From a bacterium (GTDB lineage Bacteria; Sumerlaeota; Sumerlaeia; UBA8349): a DNA stretch of 7,293 nt. Both the position numbers and the translations under genes were made by a program. The notes beneath the pieces were generated by a model. It had not been told where the DNA came from and made no database searches. It was given only the letters and a program-made list of their open reading frames with translations. Below are positions 1-6,892 of the stretch, piece after piece. Where the stretch lies: NCBI GenBank assembly GCA_013203855.1, contig JABMPG010000156.1, positions 1 through 7,293 on the forward strand, read 5' to 3'. Each line of letters begins with the position of its first letter. Position 1 is the stretch's first letter.

Positions 1-310
1 AATCGTCGGTGATAGTGACCGTCCCCGTTTCGGAGGTCTGATACTGGGGGATCATGACCACTCCCGGGTCCAACGTAAAGTCACCGGCCTCCGTGCTGAT
101 GTGCTGACAGGAGATCGTGACGTAGAGATCTCCATCGGCGGGCGCCGGATCGCATCGAACCGTGAAGGAAAGGGCGCCCTGGTCCTCCTGCACCGTAGAC
201 GAGCCGGAGAGGTCCAGGGACACGGTCGGGCAAGCGGGCGCCAATGGCGCCAGACCCGAGAGAAGAAGAAAAAACAGAATCAATGCCGCTCTATGGGAGT
301 ATCTGCCCAT
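1..310 (-). CDS. Secreted Calx-beta-like domain protein, N-terminal part (cut by left edge)
   Basis: Reading leftward from an ATG at 310, an open frame of about 103 codons runs off the window. The first 26 residues form a signal peptide: basic MGRYSHR, a hydrophobic core (ALILFFLLLSGLAPL), then A-P-A before C27. This suits signal peptidase I. A lipoprotein reading at C27 is possible but poor, because the -3 residue is Ala and the -2 residue is Pro. Residues about 30-103 match the Calx-beta pattern: a strand, STVQEDQGALSFTV, DGDLYVTIS, then GDFTLDPGVVMIP, QTSETGTVTITDD. Calx-beta domains are extracellular beta-sandwiches that often bind calcium and occur in tandem in bacterial surface proteins, so more repeats probably lie beyond the edge (inference). 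GAGAGAGG at 317-324 ends six bases before the ATG and supports this start. The gene is transcribed divergently from the three-gene unit to its right. Function beyond surface adhesion or matrix binding cannot be stated. Confidence 0.82.
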   Translation of the reverse strand, partial: MGRYSHRAALILFFLLLSGLAPLAPACPTVSLDLSGSSTVQEDQGALSFTVRCDPAPADGDLYVTISCQHISTEAGDFTLDPGVVMIPQYQTSETGTVTITDD

Positions 311-316
311 CTGCTG

Positions 317-324
317 CCTCTCTC
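317..324 (-). promoter_or_regulatory. Ribosome binding site of the Calx-beta-like gene
   Basis: On the minus strand the bases read GAGAGAGG, with the GAGG core six bases before the ATG at 310. Spacing and purine content are typical of a Shine-Dalgarno site. It decides the start of the leftward gene, which would otherwise be easy to miss because the gene is truncated. Confidence 0.6.
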
Positions 325-429
325 GGCGAAGATCCTGGCGCCTCGGAACTCGCCACTCGTTCTGTTGTGTCCGACCTAAAAGTGTACTATGCGGATTCTT
401 CGAAGATGCTGCTTCAATTAATGGTCTCT

Positions 430-459
430 TGTTTACCTGAACCCTTCCTGCGGAGTCAA
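430..459 (-). promoter_or_regulatory. Candidate leftward promoter (weak)
   Basis: On the minus strand a TTGACT -35-like hexamer (454-459) is followed after 18 bases by TAAACA (430-435), which matches only three of six -10 positions. A second TTGACA lies at 466-471 but has no -10-like hexamer at a normal distance. Transcription from here would give a leader of roughly 110 bases before the Calx-beta-like gene. The location fits a divergent promoter, but the -10 match is poor. Confidence 0.25.
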
Positions 460-471
460 GCGATTTGTCAA
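455..471. repeat. GTCAA direct repeat, 12-bp period
   Basis: GTCAA occurs at 455-459 and again at 467-471, a start-to-start distance of 12 bp (about one helical turn). On the other strand these are the TTGAC cores that also look like -35 elements. Direct repeats at about this period are typical of response-regulator binding sites, but the two roles cannot be separated from sequence alone and chance is possible. Confidence 0.3.
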
Positions 472-504
472 CATAACGTTTTAGTGTGAGAGTCTTGGCT
501 AACT

Positions 505-519
505 CATTCATAGTGAATG
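505..519. repeat. Short perfect inverted repeat CATTCA-TAG-TGAATG
   Basis: Two perfectly complementary 6-base arms are separated by three bases. The repeat lies about 75-85 bp upstream of the -35 hexamer of the rightward promoter, a position from which an activator could act. No further copy was noticed in the region, so it is only an operator candidate. Confidence 0.3.
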
Positions 520-591
520 CGTTGCGTGATCACCCAGGGCAATGTAGGCAGAATTTTCTTTTTTTTCGTGTTAAACTTGGTGGCTTTTGCC

Positions 592-621
592 TTGACAGAC
601 TGCGCAGTTCGGGCATAGATT
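592..621 (+). promoter_or_regulatory. Predicted sigma70-type promoter for the three-gene unit
   Basis: A perfect TTGACA (592-597) is followed after 18 bases by TAGATT (616-621), four of six matches to TATAAT. Start of transcription would fall near 628, giving a leader of about 80 bases to the ATG at 711. A T-rich run at 553-566 lies further upstream than a usual UP element. The promoter sits inside the in-frame upstream extension of the beta-helix reading frame, which supports translation starting at 711 rather than at 486. Confidence 0.55.
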
Positions 622-698
622 CGTGCCGCCTAAAGATTACGGCACTGGCTGAACCCACATCACATATCCAGCCCGTCGAACTCGCGATGCCTGGCTAC

Positions 699-704
699 GA
701 GGAG
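699..704 (+). promoter_or_regulatory. Ribosome binding site of the beta-helix/TPR gene
   Basis: GAGGAG lies six bases before the ATG at 711, an ideal Shine-Dalgarno arrangement. It selects this start over the in-frame ATG at 687 and the distant ATG at 486. The signal peptide also begins exactly here. Confidence 0.8.
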
Positions 705-710
705 AGTCTC

Positions 711-3700
711 ATGAAACCGTCTCGGCCCGTATTCCTGACCCTTGCTGCAGTCTACCTTGCGATGGTCTTTTCTCGGGACGCCCTCGCCCGAGACATCGCG
801 GTGCCTTCCGATTTCGCGACCATTGGCGAGGCCGTCCAAGCGTCCTCCCCGGACGACCGAGTTGTCGTTTCAACGCCGGGACCGTTTCGAGAATCCCTTC
901 GGATTTCGGCCCCTCTGACTCTCGTCTCCGATCCCCCGGGCGCCCTGCTCAGTGATCCGACCAGCAGCTATGGCCTTCTGATCACGGACAGCGCGAAGTC
1001 GGTTCGCGTCGAGGGGTTCCGGATCAGCGGTTACCGCGAACACGGGATCTTCCTTGAAGCCGAGATGGGAGCCGTGGCCCTCGCATTGGAAGGCACGGAA
1101 ATTTCGGACAACGGCGCCTGTGGCCTGCGAGTTTGGGGTGGGCCCCGCCATGACCTGGCCATCCGGAACTGCGCCTTTGAGTCGAACCGGGGGTGTGCCG
1201 TCCTGACCCGCGCAGAGGGACCGATCCTCCTCGAGAACAGTTCCTTCGTCGGAAACCAGGAGGGAGTGCGGATCGATGTGCCCGCGTCGCTGGGAGACGT
1301 GTCGGTCGAGAGTCTGTCAGTGAAGGACTGCGAGTTCCGGGACAACTCATTCTCCGGCCTGACCCTCCGGGAGAACAGCCGAACCAGCGCAACGCTGTCG
1401 AACAGCATCTTTACCGAGAACAAGAACGGCGTCCTTCTGCTCAGTTATGGTCAGGCGCCGGTTCGCATGTCGTTCGTCCAATGCCAGATGATTTCCAATC
1501 GCGAGAGCGGCTTGCGGGTCGAGAACCCGGCCGAGAGACACGACGTTTTTTCCAACGCGCCCCAGAACGTTCTGGAAGGCCCTCTGGACCACATCTCCCT
1601 GACGGACTGCGATCTATCGGCCAATAGACTCCAGGGCCTGACGGCGTCTTTGCCAATCGAAATGTCCCTGTGGAAGTGCCGCGTCGCCGAGAACGGAAGA
1701 GAAGGCCTGCTCCTCTCGGCGACACCGCCTTTCACCATGCCCGCGACGGCGGAGGTCACGATTCAGGACACGGTAGTCACGCGCAATGCCTGGGCTGGCA
1801 TTCACATCTCCCGTGGCTTGGCGGCCGAGGTCGATTTGACGAATGTGGAGAGTTCGGAGAACCGCCATGGACTGTTCCTGGCGCCGATCGAGGACTTTCC
1901 CGTCCATGTGACCATGGACACGTGCCTATTCGAGAATAATCTTCACAGCGGGGTTTACGTGGAAACGGGCGGGGTGACCCTCACGGGAAGCGGCCCCTGT
2001 CGTCTCGACGGAAATGCCAAGTATGGATTCAAAGCCCGCCAACCCTCCGCTATTTCGTTTTTCGACGCGGATTTCTCCAGGAACGGCGAGAGCGGATTTG
2101 AACTCGGAGGCTACGGCACCCCGCCGGCCGCTGAGCCCGGAGGAATCGTCGCCTCTCTGGAACGCTGTACGGTGTCATCCAATAGCATCGCGGGCGTGCG
2201 CCTATGCGGGGAAGCCAGCGCGCGGATCGCCATGACCGAATGCAATCTGACGGGTAATCCCCTCGGCTTTCTCGCCGATCCCCGCAACGGCGCGAGCGAC
2301 GAGGCCCAATTGGTCTCGTGCACTTTCTCGGACGCGTCCATCGGCGCGATCTCGACGGCGTCCCCGACGGATCTTCTCGTCCAGGGCTGCGTCTTCGGTC
2401 CGGCCTGCAAACCGTTCCGGATCTTCCAGAAGCCGGGCATACAGAACGATCCCACAGGAATCGCCCAGGTCCAGATCGATTCCTGCGATATCGACGTGCC
2501 TCTTTTCCCTGTCGCCCATCTGGTCGGGGCGGTCTCGAGCGATCTCACGATCCGGAACACCCACATTGCTTCCTCCGACGGCTTGCTGCGCGTCGAACCG
2601 GCCAAGGGCTACACACATGTGGTGCGCGTGGAAGGGACGACCTGGCCCGATAGCGCGCCCGCTACCCTCGCCCTGGGGCTGCCGGCCGCGCTGGCGGGAA
2701 CCCTCTCGGAAGACGGCCGGGAATACGCGTCGTTTCTGTCGCCCTCCGTTCATCTTCTCGTCGAGACCACGGCAGACAGCGTCGAGACGGCCGCGTCCGA
2801 GTCCTTCGATCGGATCGATTCGGAGGTTCTGTTTCAGAACCTGTCGTCACAGCAGATCAAGGCGATCGGGCCTTCCCGGAGAGCCGGGGATGGCGTCGTG
2901 CTCTCGCCGGAGGACAAGACCGCGCCCCCGTCCTTCGAGGATCTCGAAAAGAACCCCAAGATCGCCCATGCGTCAGCCGTGCTCTTCGGCATCGGGGATC
3001 TCTTCGCGGAGTCCCGCTCCCTCAAGCGGGAAACGTGCGGCTCCGAAGCCCTCGCCTATCTTTCCCTGCATCCCGATTCACCGGTGGCCTGCCGTCTCTT
3101 TCAGAACCTGATCGGCGACGTGCTGAAACTGGATGACCCGGAGCATCTGTCGAGTCTGGCCCTGATCGTGCGGGATCACCCCGATTCCCCCGTGAGCGAC
3201 GCCATCTGTCTCGAGGTCGCCATGGCATCCGTCCGAGACAATGGGAAGATCGACCTCGCCAGGCAATTCCTCGAACTCGCCGCTCCGCCCGACGGCTCTC
3301 TGTCCAAGACTCTCCTGAATTCTGTTGTGACAGCTGGTGGCAACGATCTTCAGAAAGCCGCCAGCCTGGCGGATACTTTCACGCAAACTTCGTCCGACTT
3401 CTCCGCCGTGCGGCAAAGCAGCCTGGGAAGCCTTGCCCACGTCGCGGATCGTCGCACCACGGAGGGCGTGCATCTCTTTATCGACCGTTGCGTGACGCTG
3501 AACATGTTGATCCGACAAGCGCGGATCTGGCGCCGCCTCGGACGGAACGATCTCGCGGAGGTATTTCGTCAGGCGGCCGGCCGGGCCCGCATCGCCTTCT
3601 ATCCTTCCGTTCCCGACGGCCTCCCCCTGCCCGCCTCTCTTCAGGACCAGTACGTTACCCTCCTGGCCGAATCGCCCCAGGCCCCCGACCTGGACATGGC

Positions 3701-4628
3701 CTCGATCCTGAACTCCCCTCCCGCAGAGGAAGACAGCCTGGTCGCCAATCGACTGTCCGCCCTCCAACTCCTCGTCGAGTTCTGCGGAAGGATGAGAAAT
3801 CTGCCAGAAGTCGCCACATCCGACCTGCCTACCGGTGCGGAGGACATTCTGCTGCCCTTCTGGGCCGATCTGAAGACCGGAATCGAGAACGGTCTGGACG
3901 CCGGCATTTTCAACAAGCACGGCGCCTTCTTGGAGAAAGCCCTTCTCCCCGGCGTCGCGCCCGACCAGAGACTGCCCACGCTCGACGAGCTCGTTCTGGA
4001 GACGGACACGATCACGCCGCCGCAGGGCGCCCTCGCCGCCGCCTATCACTACCTGCTGGCCCGTCTCTATCGGAACCTGGACCGAGAGAACGAGGAACTG
4101 GACCGGCTGGGCCTGACCGTCGACTCGGACCCGCAGAGCGAGAACGCCTATCAGGCCCTAGAAAGAAAGACCGATCTCTACCTCGACCGATTCGACCTGC
4201 CTGACAAAGCGTTGGAGACTCAGGAGCGCATTCTCTCCGAATTTGCCAGCACGGACAAGATCTGGGGAGCCCGCTCCCGCATCGGTCGGATCCTGGCCCG
4301 AATGCAGCGCTATGAGGAAGCACGCGCGGCCTTGACGGCCCTGCTCGCGGAGGCGCCGAAGGATTACGACCGTTACGAGGATCGAGTCGCCCTGGGCCTC
4401 ACCTGTATTCGCCTCAAACAATTCGACGAATCGCGCGCCGCCTTGAGAGACGCCATCGACGGGCACGCGGGACCGGAACGACAACGCGCTTATCTCCTTC
4501 TCGCCTACACCTATTTCGTGGAGAAACGCTACCCGGAAGCGGCCGATGTCTATCAGGAAATGCTGGCCCAGTATCCCACGGGCCCGCAGGCCGTCAAGGC
4601 TCGTGAACTCCTTGCGCGGTGTTTGTGA
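711..4628 (+). CDS. Secreted right-handed beta-helix protein with TPR-containing C-terminal half (1305 aa)
   Basis: The start at 711 is chosen for its GAGGAG site and because it begins a signal peptide: K2/R5, hydrophobic residues 7-20, cleavage after A24-L25-A26. The mature protein opens with a pectin-lyase-fold entry (VPSDFATIGEAV, then DRVVVSTPGPFRESLRI). From about residue 120 to 625 there are about 19 parallel beta-helix coils of PbH1 type, each roughly hydrophobic strand, x-C-x-[FVLM], x-x-N, x-x-x-G-[LVI]. Cysteine recurs at the same coil position at residues 154, 207, 258, 300, 323, 405, 486, 511, 537, 560 and 592. A linker (about 640-735, containing PEDKTAPP) leads to an alpha-helical region. 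Its last part, about 1145-1305, shows TPR-like helix pairs (KALETQERILSEF, YEEARAALTALLAEAP, QFDESRAALRDAI, YPEAADVYQEMLAQYP). The region 740-1140 is helical but not clearly TPR. Beta-helices commonly bind or cleave polysaccharides, and TPRs mediate protein contacts. No lyase or hydrolase active site could be assigned, so a binding or scaffold role is as likely as an enzyme. The gene leads the rightward unit, and its TGA overlaps the next start. Confidence 0.88.
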   Translation: MKPSRPVFLTLAAVYLAMVFSRDALARDIAVPSDFATIGEAVQASSPDDRVVVSTPGPFRESLRISAPLTLVSDPPGALLSDPTSSYGLLITDSAKSVRVEGFRISGYREHGIFLEAEMGAVALALEGTEISDNGACGLRVWGGPRHDLAIRNCAFESNRGCAVLTRAEGPILLENSSFVGNQEGVRIDVPASLGDVSVESLSVKDCEFRDNSFSGLTLRENSRTSATLSNSIFTENKNGVLLLSYGQAPVRMSFVQCQMISNRESGLRVENPAERHDVFSNAPQNVLEGPLDHISLTDCDLSANRLQGLTASLPIEMSLWKCRVAENGREGLLLSATPPFTMPATAEVTIQDTVVTRNAWAGIHISRGLAAEVDLTNVESSENRHGLFLAPIEDFPVHVTMDTCLFENNLHSGVYVETGGVTLTGSGPCRLDGNAKYGFKARQPSAISFFDADFSRNGESGFELGGYGTPPAAEPGGIVASLERCTVSSNSIAGVRLCGEASARIAMTECNLTGNPLGFLADPRNGASDEAQLVSCTFSDASIGAISTASPTDLLVQGCVFGPACKPFRIFQKPGIQNDPTGIAQVQIDSCDIDVPLFPVAHLVGAVSSDLTIRNTHIASSDGLLRVEPAKGYTHVVRVEGTTWPDSAPATLALGLPAALAGTLSEDGREYASFLSPSVHLLVETTADSVETAASESFDRIDSEVLFQNLSSQQIKAIGPSRRAGDGVVLSPEDKTAPPSFEDLEKNPKIAHASAVLFGIGDLFAESRSLKRETCGSEALAYLSLHPDSPVACRLFQNLIGDVLKLDDPEHLSSLALIVRDHPDSPVSDAICLEVAMASVRDNGKIDLARQFLELAAPPDGSLSKTLLNSVVTAGGNDLQKAASLADTFTQTSSDFSAVRQSSLGSLAHVADRRTTEGVHLFIDRCVTLNMLIRQARIWRRLGRNDLAEVFRQAAGRARIAFYPSVPDGLPLPASLQDQYVTLLAESPQAPDLDMASILNSPPAEEDSLVANRLSALQLLVEFCGRMRNLPEVATSDLPTGAEDILLPFWADLKTGIENGLDAGIFNKHGAFLEKALLPGVAPDQRLPTLDELVLETDTITPPQGALAAAYHYLLARLYRNLDRENEELDRLGLTVDSDPQSENAYQALERKTDLYLDRFDLPDKALETQERILSEFASTDKIWGARSRIGRILARMQRYEEARAALTALLAEAPKDYDRYEDRVALGLTCIRLKQFDESRAALRDAIDGHAGPERQRAYLLLAYTYFVEKRYPEAADVYQEMLAQYPTGPQAVKARELLARCL

Positions 4629-6871
4629 TGGGTGGCCGTTGTTTTCGGATGTTCCCGACGGGAGTGCTTCTGGCCTTCCTGATCCTTCGCGCGGGCGCCG
4701 CCCCGGCCGATCCCGTCTACGTCTGGCGGGAGGCGGAGGATTACACATCGGCCACGGGCCAGCTCCGCGTTCTGCCTGCCCCCCTGGGAATGGCCTTCCA
4801 TGATGAAGAAGCGGAGAGAATGTTTCAGGCCCGGAGCGGGTGGGGCGTGCAGGAGACCCGGCGGACCTCCGGAAACGCCTACCTGGAGAGAGAGGACGCA
4901 GGAACTCTTCCGTCGGAAACCTGCGCCGCCTATCGTTTCGATATCCCCCGGGCCGGACGCTACGCTTTCTGGCTTCGATTCAGTTCTCCCCCGCCCTGCA
5001 CCCGCGACTTCTCCCTCTGGCTCGACCGAACGCCCGCCTGTCCCCCGAACCCCTATTCCTTTTCCCACTGGAACGTCTGGACGTGGTGGCATTGGGGCTA
5101 CTTCGACGCGAAGGGCCGGGCCCACGGACATCTTCTTGAAGCGAGTCCCCATACGCTTTATCTGGGTCGCATGTCGCCGGGGCTTCGTCTCGACAAGATC
5201 CTGATCACCGACGATCTTCACTACGTGCCCTGCGGAGCCAACGAGCACTTCTACACTGGAACGTTCGAGCCCGTGCAGATGCGAAATGCCCATGGCCAGA
5301 CCTCCTTCCCCCCCCTCGCTTCGGGATGGGAACTTGTTCCGGAAAATCGATGGCGGGTGGCCCGGAATGGGAGCAGTCATTATCTTCAGGCCATGCCGGA
5401 CCCTTCTTCGTCCGAACCTGCCCTCGCTCTCATCCGGGATTTGCGAGCCGACTGTTTCCTTTTCGAATGCGACGTGGTGCCAAGCGTCGGAGAGGAGAGC
5501 GATTCTCCGCCCCGGTTTGGATTTCTCTTCGAATACGCGTCTCCCGAGCACTACCGCCTTCTCGCGTTTGAGGATCGCGTGGCAAAGCTGGTTTCGACCT
5601 GGGATGGCGTCACGACAGAGACGATCCTGTCGGGAGGGCGTCTGGGAGCAATCTCCGCCGGTTCCCAGCTTCAGGTCCGCCGCGATCGGACATCTCTATT
5701 CCTCAGTCTCGGAGAGGGCATCTCCCATACGATCCCTCTGCCAGCGCCCGCCCCCGGCCAGATCGGTTTTCGGGCTTTCGACAGGATGGGGTGGGACAAC
5801 GTCAGGATTGATCCGCTGGAGGGAGACTACGCCGATTTCGGGAACGAAGGGAGTATCTCTTTCGCAGACGGGTGGACGGTCGAGAAAAACGTCGATGGCG
5901 AAGAGATATTGCTCTCCCCCGGCACCCCTTATTCCGAGTGCCTCGTTCGGGTGATCCTCTCCCCCGCCTTCTTCCAAGACGAACTGGGCCTTGGCGTTTT
6001 CTTTCCCTATGCGACATCGCGGGACAATATCGAGCACCGCCTTGTGGGAGGGGAAAGCCCTCGCGTCACGGTCATCCGCCACACTGCTTCCGGCGACTCG
6101 ATCCTTCTGGAGCAGGCTCTGAGTCCGGAAGAGATACGCGAGGGCCTGATCATCGAGGATGCCCAAGGCGTCCACTCGGTAAGAGCGGGGAGACGGCTCC
6201 TCGGACGATCCGGCGAGAACCAACTCACCCAAGGGCGGATCGGGATTGCGACGACAGACCCCTCGGCTGTGTTCGCTCTATCGGTCCGGCCCAAAGAGAT
6301 GGTCCATGAGTCCTTCACTGGACACTCCCTGCCGTCCAGGTGGCGTGTGATTTCGGGGCGGTGGATGCCGCGGCCCGACTCGGAGGGCGACGGCCATCTC
6401 GTCTCCGAGGGCCCGGGGCTGCTTCTCCTCGACTTGGACGCGTGGCGGAGCTATGAGTTCGAGTGCTCCGTGCGTGTCGAGCCCGGCCAGGCGCTGGCGG
6501 TCCTGTTCGGATGGCAGCGGTTCCGCACTTTCGAAGTGTTATGCGATGCAGATAGTCTTGCCCTCAGACGCGTGGTCGAGGGGAGCGTCGTGGAACTCGG
6601 ACGCCATCCGCTGGATGATCTGGGCGGCGGGTGGATCCGGATCAAGATCTCGGTCTCGTCGGAAGGAATCGTCGTCTGCCGAGATGACGCGCCGATCATC
6701 ACGACAAAGACGAAGGTGGGAAACGGAGCGCTCGGATTCGAGAACCGGGGCTCTCTGTCATTGATCGATGACGTGCTGGTCGACCTGATCGAAAAGGAAC
6801 CCGCCGCGCCCCCCGGCGCGCAAACCGTCGACCCGCTGCTGATCGAGACGGAACAAACGCTTTTCCGATAG
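4628..6871 (+). CDS. Secreted multidomain protein: CBM-like domain plus three concanavalin/LamG-like modules (747 aa)
   Basis: The ATG at 4628 shares its A with the upstream TGA (TGATG), implying termination-reinitiation coupling; no good Shine-Dalgarno site precedes it. In-frame GTGs at 4619 and 4625 and an ATG at 4649 are alternatives. The signal peptide has R4/R7, a core VLLAFLILRAGAA and a cleavage site after A25-P26-A27. Residues about 28-198 resemble carbohydrate-binding jelly-rolls of CBM6/35 type: VWREAEDY, SGNAYLE, YRFDIPRAGRYAFWLRF, a Trp-rich segment at 147-160, then PGLRLDKILITDD. Three modules follow, at about 232-395, 409-555 and 559-720. Each has an N-terminal W motif, strands with YRLL/FEV-type cores, and a closing G-x-[IL]-G-[FI]...DNV/DDV strand, as in concanavalin-like DUF1080/LamG proteins. 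The middle one is the most divergent. No catalytic pair was identifiable. A role in binding or processing extracellular glycan is inferred. The tail 723-747 is low in structure. Confidence 0.85.
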   Translation: MGGRCFRMFPTGVLLAFLILRAGAAPADPVYVWREAEDYTSATGQLRVLPAPLGMAFHDEEAERMFQARSGWGVQETRRTSGNAYLEREDAGTLPSETCAAYRFDIPRAGRYAFWLRFSSPPPCTRDFSLWLDRTPACPPNPYSFSHWNVWTWWHWGYFDAKGRAHGHLLEASPHTLYLGRMSPGLRLDKILITDDLHYVPCGANEHFYTGTFEPVQMRNAHGQTSFPPLASGWELVPENRWRVARNGSSHYLQAMPDPSSSEPALALIRDLRADCFLFECDVVPSVGEESDSPPRFGFLFEYASPEHYRLLAFEDRVAKLVSTWDGVTTETILSGGRLGAISAGSQLQVRRDRTSLFLSLGEGISHTIPLPAPAPGQIGFRAFDRMGWDNVRIDPLEGDYADFGNEGSISFADGWTVEKNVDGEEILLSPGTPYSECLVRVILSPAFFQDELGLGVFFPYATSRDNIEHRLVGGESPRVTVIRHTASGDSILLEQALSPEEIREGLIIEDAQGVHSVRAGRRLLGRSGENQLTQGRIGIATTDPSAVFALSVRPKEMVHESFTGHSLPSRWRVISGRWMPRPDSEGDGHLVSEGPGLLLLDLDAWRSYEFECSVRVEPGQALAVLFGWQRFRTFEVLCDADSLALRRVVEGSVVELGRHPLDDLGGGWIRIKISVSSEGIVVCRDDAPIITTKTKVGNGALGFENRGSLSLIDDVLVDLIEKEPAAPPGAQTVDPLLIETEQTLFR

Positions 6872-6892
6872 GACACGACCGAGTCGTTCCCG

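Larger units (their letters stand above)
311..710. other. Divergent intergenic region
   Basis: About 400 bp separate the starts of two divergent exported-protein genes. Its central part (361-600) is about 43% G+C by count, well below the genes on either side. It contains the two ribosome binding sites, a good rightward promoter (592-621), a weak leftward promoter candidate (430-459), a GTCAA direct repeat (455-471), a short inverted repeat (505-519) and a T-rich run (553-566). An open frame on the plus strand continues upstream through this region from 486 to the beta-helix gene. Its composition and its low-complexity content argue that it is not translated. No RNA gene or riboswitch fold was recognised. 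Confidence 0.75.

Noticed and set aside
101..489. Three short plus-strand open frames
   Set aside because: They overlap the Calx-beta-like gene on the other strand and the intergenic region, have no good ribosome binding site and no recognisable content.
518..566. Possible rho-independent terminator (TGCGTTGC/GCAATGTA stem before a T-rich run)
   Set aside because: The stem needs two G-U pairs, has a 13-base loop, and is separated from the T-run by seven bases; there is no plus-strand gene upstream for it to terminate.
486..710. In-frame 75-codon N-terminal extension of the beta-helix gene
   Set aside because: It covers AT-rich sequence with a T-rich run and contains the predicted promoter, while 711 has a strong ribosome binding site and begins a clean signal peptide.
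3078..4049. 323-codon open frame on the minus strand
   Set aside because: It lies fully antisense to the helical half of the beta-helix/TPR gene, shows no recognisable domain, and is the kind of open frame that high-GC codon bias creates opposite a real gene.
4553..5551. 332-codon open frame on the minus strand
   Set aside because: It is antisense across the junction of two well-supported exported-protein genes, with no domain or signal peptide of its own.
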